Assembly: GCF_031143425.1 (NCBI RefSeq)
Contig: NC_090447.1
Location: 28,920,238-28,984,237 of the forward strand
Direction of reading: 5' to 3'
Origin: Pleurodeles waltl
Lineage: Eukaryota > Chordata > Amphibia > Caudata > Salamandridae
Length of the DNA: 64,000 nt
The translations under genes and the position numbers were made by a program. A model generated the notes under the pieces. That model ran no database searches and was not told the origin of the DNA. It saw nothing but the letters and a program-made list of their open reading frames with translations. Positions 31,089 through 42,561 of this stretch are shown here, piece after piece; position 1 is the first letter of the stretch; the number at the start of each line of letters is the position of its first letter.

Positions 31089-33281
31089 TGTTAGACCTGA
31101 CAGCCTTAGGGTGGTCACCCCTAACTTTTTGCCTGCCTCCCTCCACTTTTTGGAAACTGTTTTTGTTGGTTTTAGGACTCTGCACACTTTACCACTGCTA
31201 ACCAGTGCTAAAGTGCATATGCTCTCTCCCTTAAAACATGGTAACATTGGATCATACCCAATTGGCTTGTTTAACCTACTTGTAAGTCCCCAGTAGAGTG
31301 CACGGCATATGCTCAGGGCCTGTAGATTAAAGGCTACTTGTGGGCCTGCTGCACTGATTGTGCCACCCACATAAGTAGCCCCTTAACCATGCCTCAGGCC
31401 TGCCATTGCAAGGCCTGTGTGTGCAGTTACACTGCCACTTTGACTTGGCATTTAACAGTACTTGCCAAGCCTTAAACTCTCCTTTTTCTACACGTCATCC
31501 CTAAGGTAGGTCCTAGGTAACCCATAGGGCAGGGTCCTATGTAGGTAAAGGCAGGACATGTACCTGTGTGGTTTATATGTCCTGGTAGTGTAAAACTCCT
31601 AAATTAGGTTTTACACTGCTGTGAGGCCTGCTCCTTTCATGGGCTAACATAAGGGCTACCCTAATATATTGTTTGAGTGATAGATTCTGATCTGAAAGGA
31701 GTAACAAGGTCATATTTAGTATGGCCAGAATGGTCATAGAAAATCCTGCTGACTGGTGAAGTTGGATTTTATATTACTATTTTAGAAATGCCACTTTTAG
31801 AAAGTGAGCAGTTCTCCGCACTTTAATCTTTCTGCGCCTTACAATCCACATCTGGCTGGGTTAGTTGACAGCTCCCTTGTGCATTTTACTCAGACAACCC
31901 CAAACACAGGATGCTCAGTCACACCTCCACACACCGGCATACTGAATGGGTGTTTCTGGGGTGGGAGGATGGAGGGCTTGAAACTTACATGTCAAAGGAC
32001 AGTGGCTTGCCCTCACTCAATGGACTGCCTCACCCCCTACTGGGACCCCGGCAGACAAGATGGAACTGAAAGAGGACCTTGTCCACTTCTAAGCCACTCT
32101 TTGAAGTCCCCCCCCCCCCCCACTTCAAAGGCACATTTGGGTATTTTAACAGGTCCTCTGACCCTACCAACTCAGACACTTCCTGGGAAAGAAACTCTGC
32201 ATCAGAACCTGCAACCTGCCAAGAGAAGCTGCCTGGCTGCCCAAATGACTCACCTGACTGCTTTGCTGTAAAGGACTGCTGCCTTGCTGTTAGTGCTGCC
32301 TTGCTGCCCTCTGGCTCTGCTGCGAAGCGCTCTCCAAGGGCTTAGATAGAGCTTGCCTCCTGTTCCTTGAAGTCTCAGGGCCAAAAAGACTTCATCTCTG
32401 CTAAGAACTCCTTGTGAGGCGAAAATCGACGCACAGCCTGCACAGCGGTGAGAAAATCACTGAATGGCGAACCAGAATGACGCAGCCCAGCTCCCCGAGT
32501 GGAGATAGATGCAACGCTAGTATTGCGACCGGAACTTCAACGCACACCCACTGGATCAACACATTGCTGAGCCGGAATGATGCAGCCCGACTTCCTGGGA
32601 GGAAGAATTGATGCAGCACCTGCCGTGCCACAGAAATTTCCATGCATTGACCACCGGATCGATGCAGCTCCTGTGACCTCATCCTGCACACCCAGGATTT
32701 CTCCGCATCGTCCCCGGGGCGTCCAAATACCCTGCAACCCAAAGAGGATTCAAGCCAGCGTGCCGGAAATCGACGCAAAGCTCTTGCCGCTTGGAAAAAC
32801 ATTGACGTAACGTCGGTGTGCACCCGGAGAAACCAATGCACACCTCCCCGTTTTCCACGCATCTCCTCCTCTGTGGTCCCTTGTGAATAATTTAGACGCA
32901 AACCAGATATTTTGTGCTTGCAAGAGACACTTGTTGCTTTTTAAGAACAAAAGACTCTTTTTATCATTTTCTAAAGTGATATTTCAACGTGTACTTAACA
33001 AATCTTGATTGTTTTGACCTGCATTTAATCAGATAGATATTCTAGATTTTTCTAAACCTGTGTGGTGTATTTTTGTGGTGTCTATACTGTGTTACTGCAT
33101 GATTTAATGCACAAATACTTTACACATTGCCTTCTAAGTTAAGCCTGACTGCTCAGTGCCAAGCTACCAGAGAGTGGGCACAGGATAATTTGGATTGTGT
33201 GTGACTTACCTTGACTAGAGAGAGGGTCCTTGCTTGGACGGGGGACAACCTGACTGACAACCAAATACCCTATTTTTAACA
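31089..33281 (+). mobile_element. Complete solo LTR, family 1, with perfect 5-bp TSD
   Basis: It begins TGTTAGACC and ends TTTTTAACA, giving inverted TGTTA/TAACA termini. It is flanked by TGGAC at 31084-31088 and again at 33282-33286. The body is co-linear with 25666-26765 in its first 1.1 kb. The second half carries repeated CGACGCA-type segments (about 32420-32860) and a C14 run at 32108-32121. A 2.2-kb LTR without internal region or partner means the element collapsed by LTR-LTR recombination. No AATAAA was found where the family should have one. Five-base TSDs fit Ty3/gypsy or ERV-type elements. Confidence 0.85.
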
Positions 33282-33286
33282 TGGAC

Positions 33287-33715
33287 CCCTTAGAATGCTT
33301 GGGGGGGGGGGGGGGGGGCACGCGGTAAACTTCATGGTAGAGGGTCCCCGGTCCTCATAGTCTTGTTGCACCATTCCTGTGGAGGGCATCATGCACTAGT
33401 GCCTTGAAGAGGAGGCGGAGGGACTTCACCACACACCTCCTGTGGTTTTAGAATACGGAACAGGAAATAGTTGTAAGCCCTCTTCTGGAAGCCGACCTAG
33501 CGCTGTTCTCCACTTTTGCAATTACTGCTCAGTTTGTGCGGTGCGAGAGACGGATATAATAATTATTTTTTGTTAAGTTTTTCCACAAGGCAATCATGGA
33601 CATACAAATACCATCAGTAATCTTATAGAGGAATCATAAACATTGGATGAAAGGATGTTGAGAAGTCTACGAGCACACCTGAACTGAAATCATCTATATG
33701 TTTGTGAAGGAACTA
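33287..33715. other. Unassigned; G18 run at 33301-33318
   Basis: An uninterrupted 18-base G run lies just right of the LTR. Nothing else is recognised. Confidence 0.45.
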
Positions 33716-33720
33716 CTATC

Positions 33721-36451
33721 TGTAGGAAAGTACCCTCTTTTGGCATGGTTACCCCCACTTATTGCCTGCTGTCAGTTTGTTTTGACTGTGTTCACTAGGA
33801 TCCTGCTAACCAGGACCCCAGTGACTGTGCTCTCTCCCGCTAAATTTGGTAATTCCTGACTTTGTGCACCTCAAAATTGGCATACTGGTGCCCCCATGTA
33901 AGTCCCTAGTGAATGGTACCCAGAGCATTGGGGCACCAGGAGTTCCCCATGGGCTGCACTGTAGGAGCACATGCAAAATGTGTCTGCAGGCCTATCATTG
34001 CAGCCTGCGTGAAAAGGTGCATGCACCCTTTCACTACAGGAGGTCAATAAGTCACCCCTCCTAGCCCAGAGGGCAGGGTGCAGGCACCTGTGTGTGAGTA
34101 CACCTCTGTATGAGCAGAAGTGCCCCTACAAACTCCTGCTCCATTTTCCTGGACTTCGTAAGTGGAGGGAAGCTATTTTACCAGCGTACTGGACACAGGT
34201 CACTGTGTCCAGCTACATAATGGTAATTCCAAATCTGGGCATGTTTGGAAACAAACATGTAGGAATCATACCCCAATAATGTTGTCAGTATTGGTTGTAT
34301 GATTCCATGCACTCTAGAGCTCCTTAGAGGACTCCCACCTTTGCTCCTACCAGTTTGCAGGGGTTTTCCTGCTGCTATCCTAGAGACAGGTTTCTGCCCT
34401 CCTGCTGCTTGACCAGCTCAAGCCCAGGAAGGCAGAACAAAGGATTTTCATTGGGAGTGGGAGGCAACATCCTCTCCCTTTGAAAATAGGTGTTACATGG
34501 CTTGGGAGGGGTAGGCTCCCCAAGCCACCAGTATGCTTTGAAGGGCACATGCGGTGCCCTCCTTGCATAAACCAGGTTTCACCAGTCCAGGGACCCCTGG
34601 TTTCTACTCTGGCGCAAAACTGGACAATGGAAAGGGGAGTGGCCACTCCCCAGTCCATCACCACCCCCAGGGTGGTGCCCAGAGCTCCTCTAGGTGGCCC
34701 CTTGAGTTTGCTATCTTGAATTGAAGGTTGGCAGAAGCCCCTGTGAGCATTTGAGTGGCCAGGTCAAGCAGGTGACGTTACAGACCCCTCCTGATAGGTG
34801 GTCTCCCTGCTAGGTGACCACTCCCCCTTCCTGGGCTATTTAGGGTCTCCATCTTGGGTGGGTCCTCAGATTTGACTTGCAAGATTCCAGCAGGAGTCCT
34901 CTGCAATGTTTACTTCATCTTCTTGCCACCGGGACTGCAACTGGACCCTCCAGCAACTGGCAATCTGCTTTGCAACATTGTTTCTTTGGTTCCTTCCAGC
35001 AACTGCAACATTTCCCTGGCTGTGCATCCTCTGAGGGCGATAAGTCTTCAGCCTGCACAAGAAGCAAGAAGGAATCTCTCTTGGCGTGAAGGAGTCACTC
35101 CCCTGCATCCTCAGGCACCAACTTCAACAACGACCGGCTGCATGGATCCTGCATCACAGGTGGTGGTCTGGAGTCCCCTTGGTCCTCTTTACCAGCTATC
35201 CAACTTGGGAGATGGTAAGCCCTTGCCTATCCTTGCAGGACAGTACCTGTGTGCACCGCAACTCTTGCAGCTACCGAGACTTGTTGGCTCTTCTTCCAAG
35301 GTTCTTCAGGCTCCGTGTAGACCTGGCCTCCAGCACTCTTCCCTGCAAAACACAGTCTCCTGCCTGCTACTCCAGCGATGTGGGACTCCTCTCTAGGTGT
35401 GCTGAGTGGGCCTCAGTGCGACTCCTTTGCCTGCTGCCTGTGAGTTGCCTGTGGGGGCTGCATCCTTGACTTTCTGACTCCTCACTGCTGAGGGTCGCCT
35501 GGGACTCACCTCATTGGGCTGAGTGCCCCTGGACCTTCCTGGTCCCCAGCAGCTCTGGATCTCTTCTTCTGCAGCTCTTGCCTTTGCCAAGGCTTGTTGG
35601 TGGTTTTTCCACACCACTTACTGACTGCAACTCTTCTTTCGACGGAGGACCTCGACTGCATCACTCATAGAACTCTTCTCCTGCTCCTGTGCTCCATAGC
35701 CGACTCGTGACCATCAACCTGGTCTGTATCTCTAGAAGGGTGGGTGGTGGCTCCTTCCCCAACTGGACACTCCAACTGAAACTGGACTTGGTCCCCTTCA
35801 TTTGCAGGTCCTCTTCTGCCAGGATCTATCTTCCGTTTCTTCCAGTCTTGTTTGGGTCTTGCACTGTTCTTTTACAAAGTTTATCTGTGGGTTTAGAGAA
35901 AAACCACGTACTTACCTCTTCTCTCCTGGTCGCTGGGGGGCTCCCGGGATCTTACCTTTTGGGTTTCCCAGTTCCTCCAGCTCTCCTCCACAGATTCCAC
36001 TTCCTTGGGAGGGGGCCTGCCTTTCGCATTCCATTTAAATAGTATATGGTTTGGTCTCCCCCTAGGGTCTCCATTATTTTTTGTTATTTATTGCTTTTAA
36101 TTGCTTTCTATGCCCATTCCTGATGACTGTGTATATAATAATAATGTGCCTACTCACCTTGTAGTAGAGTATTGTCTATACAGTATTTTAGTATTTATGT
36201 CACTACAATAAAGTACCTTCATTTTTGTAACACTGTGTGATTCTTTCGGTGTGTAAGTGCTGTTTGACTACAGTGGTATTGCATAAGCTTTGCATGTCTC
36301 CTAGATAAGTCTTGGCTGCTCATCCACAGCTACCTCTCGAGAGCCCTGGCTGCCTAACCACTGTCTACACCTCCCTGAGAGGGGGTACCTGGACCTGGTA
36401 TAAGGTGATAACACCATAGGTGCTCACCGCATGCCAGGCCAGATTCCTACA
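33721..36451 (+). mobile_element. Complete solo LTR, family 2, 2.73 kb, perfect 5-bp TSD
   Basis: The ends TGTAGGAA and TTCCTACA are perfect 8-base inverted termini. CTATC lies at 33716-33720 and at 36452-36456. AATAAA at 36207-36212, followed by a T-rich stretch, marks the likely RNA 3' end (R/U5 side). The sequence is shared with 39969-41821, for example GGTTTCTGCCC, CCCAGGAAGGCAGAACAA and GCTTTGCATGTCTCCTAG. Open frames inside (such as 34854-35396) are not conserved between copies and are not genes. Confidence 0.9.
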
Positions 36452-36456
36452 CTATC

Positions 36457-37635
36457 TTTACAAGCCTGCCCGGCCCTTTTAGTCGTTAGCTGCATGGTTG
36501 TGTGGCAACCTTTTTATTGTTGAGTAAATACTTGTGAGGATAGAGACTATTCAAAAGTCATTTTAGCATAAATAAACTATAAACTTGGCCCTTTGAAGAA
36601 GGCGGGAAGAAAGGTGCAGTGAGCTGGCAGGGAGGTGGCATTGACACTTTCCTGGGCAGAGCTGCTAGTTGCATGAGAGGGAAGGATTACAAAGCTGGAA
36701 GGGTGTAGCTGCGCAGCTTCTTGTTCGAGGATATTAGGCAGGTGGACCTCTTCAGGCAGCAGGATGAGGCGAGATGGCCAGGGCCTGCTTACACTGATCC
36801 AAGATGGCTCCGGCCACCATACACCACAGTGGGTTGTATGGAGGCCGGCGCCATCCCCGGCCATAAAGCTAATGTTCACGTTTCATGCTGCAGTGCACAT
36901 GGTAATCCCTCTGTCACAAACTTTGAACCTCCCCATCTGCCAGGGACATGCGCACCAGTGTACACCCCCAAGGTCTGACCCATAGGCCAGCAGAGAGAGG
37001 CCCTTGTCGAACCAGGGAGGGCTCCCTGTATTCCACATATCTGGTCAGACTTCTTTATTCAAGCAAGGGGCCGGGACAGCCCTTCATCTTTGGAAGGCAG
37101 CTTGTTGCGGGATTATTTCAGGGGCAGTAATGCGTTCTTTGGGAGAGGTCTCTCCAAGGCATGCCCAGGTCAGCCTTTGGGACTTAGATATTAATGAGTC
37201 CCGGAGGAGCGGTGGTGTGATCCAAAGGCATTGTTGTCATTTTCAGCGTTCAGGACATTACTTCTTTCTTTGTTTCTTGGGACTTTCTGATTTCAGCCGG
37301 GCGGTGCGAGGTGCTTTCCTGCTAACACGAACGTTATTAGTAATTTGTTTAGTCCCATGTAAAATGTTGGCGAGGGAGCGGGGAGAGCTGGGTTATCTCA
37401 CCTTCTTTAGGATCCAGATCGGCCACCACGACACTTCAAGGACATTCTGCTTGGCAGGTACATGTGTTCTTGTGGTGATTACAGTCAAGGTTTGCTAGTC
37501 GGTGGCGGTGTTCAGTGGACTGTCCGTGAGGGGCATCTCCCACTGCGTGAGTGCAGGTGTGTGTCACAGCGGTCTCATGGACCGGTACCTGCTCTAGAGA
37601 TGTCCCTCTGAAAACCTGCGGCAATGCATGCTCAT
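36457..37635. other. Unassigned; strong inverted repeat at 36803-36855
   Basis: GATGGCTCCGGCCACCATAC and its near-complement GTATGGAGGCCGGCGCCATC form a hairpin with a loop of about ten bases. No repeat family or coding frame is recognised in the rest. Confidence 0.45.
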
Positions 37636-38500
37636 TGTCAAAGAGGTGGGGGTCTGCTGTCCCTCGCAGGCTTCCACCTCTGCAGTCACATTTCAGTATA
37701 TCCCACTGTGTGCATCAGTGGTGGCAGGCATCAGTCTCATGGCCCATCACACGCTCCCTGATGTCTCTATCACAAAGGGCCACAGAAGGTAGCTCGTGTG
37801 AAGGAGGTGGGGGTCTGCTGTCCCTCGCAGGCTTCCATCTCTGCAGTCACATTTCAGTATATCCCACTGTGTGCATCAGTGGTGGCAGACATCAGTCTCA
37901 TGGCCCATCACACGCTCCCCAGATGTCTCTCTCACAAAGGGCCGCAGAGCTAGCTCGTGTGAAGGAGGTGGGGGTCTGCTGTCCCTCGCAGGCTTCCACC
38001 TCTGCAGTCACATTTCAGTATATCCCACTGTGTGCATCAGTGGTGGCAGACATCAGTCTCATGGCCCATCACACGCTCCCCAGATGTCTCTCTCACAAAG
38101 TGCCTCAGAGCTAGCTCGTGTGAAGGAGGTGGGGGTCTGCTGTCCCTCGCAGGCTTCCATCTCTGCAGTCACATTTCAGTATATCCCACTGTGTGCATCA
38201 GTGGTGGCAGACATCAGTCTCATGGCCCATCACACGCTCCCCAGATGTCTCTCTCACAAAGGGCCACAGAAGGTAGCTCGTGTGAAGGAGGTGGGGGTCT
38301 GCTGTCCCTCGCAGGCTTCCATCTCTGCAGTCACATTTCAGTATATCCCACTGTGTGCATCAGTGGTGGCAGACATCAGTCTCATGGCCCATCACACGCT
38401 CCCCAGATGTCCCTCTCACACGCTCCCCAGATGTCCCTCTCACAAAGGGCCACAGAGGTAGCTGGTGTTAAAGAGACTGAGGTCTGCTGTCCCTCGCAGG
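37636..38500. repeat. 161-bp tandem repeat (about 5.5 copies)
   Basis: GAGGTGGGGGTCTGCTGTCC starts at 37643, 37804, 37965, 38126 and 38288, a period of 161-162 bp; the last copy (38473) is decayed. A 20-bp local duplication of CACGCTCCCCAGATGTCCCT lies near 38395-38435. Since 161 is not divisible by three and no stops occur in several frames, the overlapping 167-196 codon frames are artefacts. Confidence 0.95.
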
Positions 38501-39968
38501 CTACCTGGGGGATCTTGGCTTGTGGGTACCAGTGAGGCAGGGTTGCCGGTTGCCAGATTCATACATCTAGGGCAGCACTAACACTTGGCTGGTTTCTTTG
38601 CAGATGCTGGACAGATGCGATGCGCCCAACCGATGCTGCATCTGGATCCGAACATCTTATCAAGGGGACGTGGTCTTGCTTAGCATGCGTGAAACGCCCG
38701 AGAACTTTTTCTGGATCAGTGTTTATGATGATCCGGGGAGTTTCAGTGGGGCATAGATTGCACTTGTGTTGGAGGTAGAGGGCTTGGCTGAACGCCCCAA
38801 GGAGGGAGGCTCGACTCCTGCCCCGGCCAGCAGGCAGCCACCCCGGCAGTGGCTTGGCCTCTGCGGTGGAGGTCCCTGAAGCCTGCAGGCTGCCTGGTCA
38901 TCGGACAGGCTGTAGTGTTAGCATGGAGTGGGCCAGTGTGGGGTTGTGGCCTGGTGCAGTTGCAGAGCACTTGCACACACAGAGGATCACAGAAAGGCAG
39001 GCTTAGTGTCCTAGCGACGGATCTATCGTCCCCGGCAGATTGGGGGCCAGATGTAGCAAAGGTTTTTCCCCATTCTGTGTCTATGGGAAAAACTGTTCAT
39101 ACATATGGCCCTAGGTTTCCAATCTGTGGGCACCACGAGGTCGCATCTCACTTTGTGCGCCTGGATCCAGGTGAGCTCTGTTCACGCTGCGGTGCTGGCA
39201 GCAGCCTCTTCTGAGACCCCCGCCTCCCGTCAGAGGCTACTGCAGGGCCGCCCCTGATGCTCCCCTCTTTCGGGCTGGTGCCCTCTCTGCTCCCCTGGTC
39301 CTTCATAGCACCTGATACTCACCCACTGCGCCTGTTCTCAGAGTTTTTGACTTTTGGCGCTGGTTTTCCCACACGCTCACTCCCTACAAGGGTGTCTCTA
39401 GACTCTGTCTCTCTCCATGACAGTCTGTCCCTCTGACTGCTGGGACCCACCATAGAGATGCTGTGCGCGAGTCTCCTCTTGTACAAGGATATTTCTTGTC
39501 TTTTAGATGCCATCTTCAGGAGTGGTACAACATTTCACATGCAGTGAATTTTATTCCACTTCGAACCTCTGGATTAGCTTGGCTCCAGTTTGCTTTAATT
39601 TCAGGGTTTACAGGAACATTCTGTTCAACAGCAGAGTCATGTTCCCTTCCCTCACTGCTGCAGAAATATTGTGTTTTTTCTGAGGGTCCGGTCTGCTCTA
39701 GAGCATAGACTCTTTGCATAGGTTGTTTGACACCGCATTCACTTATGGAATGAAACACTGACCAGGGCTGAACAGACCCTGCAGGTCTTAGGGGCACAGG
39801 GAAGTGGAGGGGTGGGTCAACGGGCACAGGTGGATCTCCATTCATAGTGATCATTGGAGTAGTGTTTGGTTGGGGCAGATCTTGCCAACAAATAGCTCTT
39901 CACATGGGTATTCTCAGTCTAGGTTGACACATTAAGTAATCTTTCTGGATTTTTTCCTTTTAGTGCAT
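38501..39968. other. Unassigned; foldback element at 39044-39111
   Basis: GGGCCAGATGTA pairs with TACATATGGCCC (11 of 12), and inside it GTTTTTCCC pairs with GGGAAAAAC, making a 68-bp foldback. It resembles tiny MITE remnants I know from newt DNA. Nothing else is recognised. Confidence 0.5.
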
Positions 39969-41821
39969 TGTAAGAAGGTAGATTCTTTCTACCATGGTTA
40001 CCCCATTTTTGACCTGTCAGTGTTTTTTGACTGTGTCAGGGGGATCCTGCTAGCCAGGAACCCAGTGCTTATGGTTTGTGCCCTGCATGTCAGTCTGTTT
40101 CACTGTTTTTGTCAGTATGCTTGACTGTGTCACTGGAGTCCTGCTAACCTTATGCTCTCTCTGGTAACCCAGTATTTCACTCCAAATTGGCATACTGGAC
40201 CCCTCTTATAAGTCCCTAGTATATGGTACCTGGGTACTCAGGGCATTGTGGTTCCAGGTGATTCTTATGGTCTACAGCATTTTCTTTGCCACCCATAAGG
40301 AGACCATGCAAAGGCTTCTTCAGGACTGCCATTGCAGCCTGAGTGAAATAGTGTAAGCACTATTTCACAGCCATTTGCACTGCACCAGGTCACTTATAAG
40401 TCAGCTATATATCAAACCTTCAGACCCTAAAGGCTTGGTGCAAAGTACTTGCGTGTGAAGGCACCCCTGCACTAGCAGAGGTGCCCCATGTTGTCCAGGA
40501 CCATTTTCCTGGACCTCGTGAGTGTGGGAAAGCCATTTTAAGTGTGCACTGTACATAGGTCAATACCTATGCACAGCTTCACAATGGTAACTCCGAATAT
40601 GGCCATGTAAGGTGTCTATAAACCGGGAATTGTACCCCAATACTGATTCCAGTATTGGTTGCACAACTCTATGCACTCTGGAGGCTCCACAGTGGACCCC
40701 CAGTACTGCCATACCAGCCTTCTGAGGTTTCCACTGCAGCCCCAGCTGCTGCCACCTCACAGACAGGTTTCTGCCCCCCTGGCACTTGAGCAGCTCAATC
40801 CCAGGAAGGCAGAACAACACATTTCCTTTAGGGGAGTGGTGTTACACCCTTTCCCTTTGGAAATAGGTGTTACAGGCATGGTAGGTGTATCCTGTCAGAG
40901 CCTCTGTAAATGCTTTGAAGGGCACAGATGGTGTCCTCCTTGCATAATCCAGTCTACACCGGTTCAGGGACCCCCAATCCCTGCTGTGGCATTCATCCAT
41001 CCAGCGTGGGGCATCATCTGCACCAATGAGGAACCCACATCTGTCTTCTTCGGTGCAGTACTGACTTTGTCTTCTCGCCGGTGGTTCCACTTTTGCACCT
41101 TCATCCGGGTTAGCAGGGGCTCCTGTTCTCCCTGGACTCTTCAGTGCTTCTTGGACTTGGTCCCCTTCTTCCCCAGGTCTTCAGGTCCAGGAATCTATTG
41201 TTGGTGTTTTGCAGTCTCTTCTGGTTCTTGCGTTATCTTCTATCACGACTTCTAGTGTGTTGTGGAAACTTGCTGTGTTTTACTCCTGCTTTCCTGGGCT
41301 CTGGGGTGGGTCCTATTACTTACCTCTGGTGTTTTCTTACACTCTCAGCGCCCCTCTACACACTACACTTGCCTAGGTGGGAAACCGACTTTTGCATTCC
41401 ACTATTTTAGTATATGGTGTGTGTTCCCCCTAGGCTCATTGCAACCTATTGTGATTTTCACTGTTTTCCCACTGTGTACTTACCTGTTTCTGGTTGCTAG
41501 TTTATATATTGTGTAATTTACTTATCTTCTAAGGGAGTATAGTCTCCAAAGTATTTTTGGCATTGTGTCACTAAAATAAAGTACCTTTATTTTTGGTAAC
41601 ACTGAGTATTGTCTTTCATGTGTGTTAGTACTGTGTGACTACAGTGGTATTGCAAGAGCTTTGCATGTCTCCTAGTTCAGTCTTGGCTGCTCTGCCTACA
41701 GCTACCTCTAGACAGCCTGGCTTCTGGACACTGACTACATTTCACTAATAAGAGATACCTGGACCTGGTATAAAGTGTAAATACCTTTGGTAACCACTAC
41801 AAACCAGGCCAGCCTCCTACA
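39969..41821 (+). mobile_element. Solo LTR, family 2, internally shortened
   Basis: It begins TGTAAGAAGGTAG and ends CCAGCCTCCTACA, with flanks TGCAT (39964-39968) and TTCAT (41822-41826), 4 of 5 matching. AATAAA lies at 41575-41580 in the position equivalent to that of the 33721-36451 LTR. It is about 880 bp shorter; the missing part corresponds to the middle of the longer copy. It has a local duplication near its left end (GACTGTGTCA at about 40030 and 40121). Confidence 0.85.
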
Positions 41822-41826
41822 TTCAT

Positions 41827-42560
41827 TTTCTGCTTCTGTTGGACAGGCATAATTTAGTGGTCAGTAATTTTGGCCAGTGGACGCTTGAACCCACCGAAGG
41901 GCCAGGAAACTCCGCATTGGCGCTGGTGCTCATCTGGTCAGGGTGGGAGGGCATCTTGTTACATGTGTCAGACGGCAAGGTTGTCCTTTCCTCAACACCA
42001 GCCTCTCCTCTCACAGTGTCCCTTTTTAGTAGGAGTACGGGACAGTGTTCGAAGAGACAAAGCACAGGCCTCGGATGAAAAATATAGATTAGAACATTGT
42101 AATATTGAGAGCTCCATTGAAGACAGTGGAGTGCTTCAGGCTTCTAATGGCTGATAAAAGCCCAGAGCTCCAACATTCTGATGTTTCTTATTTCCAGCAA
42201 CAGCTGTGAACAAAGGCCTCATGGAGCCTGAGGTGATTTATGTGGCATACTGTGGAGTATTTCTGTATATTATATCTAATGGTAATTTAATGCCCTGACA
42301 TCTGCCCTACCCTTCAGCCTCAACTAACATAGCTCCTCAAGGCCACACTAGGCCACCATGGCTTGCTTCCATCACATTCCTGCCAACAGATCCTCTTTAG
42401 CACACACCTCATGAACATGTTGACGAACTCTTAGGATGGGTTGGTACTTGTACAAACAGCAGTCCATGGGAGGGGTTGCTGCCTTCGACCAGCATTTCAT
42501 ATATTTAATAGAGGACTCTGCCACAGTGTAAATGCTGTTTACGGAACCATCTATGGATTT
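41827..42560. other. No recognised feature
   Basis: Mixed DNA; nothing recognised. Confidence 0.4.
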
Positions 42561-42561
42561 C

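Noticed and set aside
34854..35396. 180-codon open frame
   Set aside because: It lies wholly inside a solo LTR and is not conserved in the sister LTR at 39969-41821.
37551..38535. Three overlapping open frames of 167-196 codons
   Set aside because: They are translations of the 161-bp tandem unit in rotating frames, with no conserved domain.
33721..41821. One large LTR retrotransposon with these two LTRs as its ends
   Set aside because: Each LTR has its own target duplication, and the DNA between them has no gag or pol and contains unrelated repeats.
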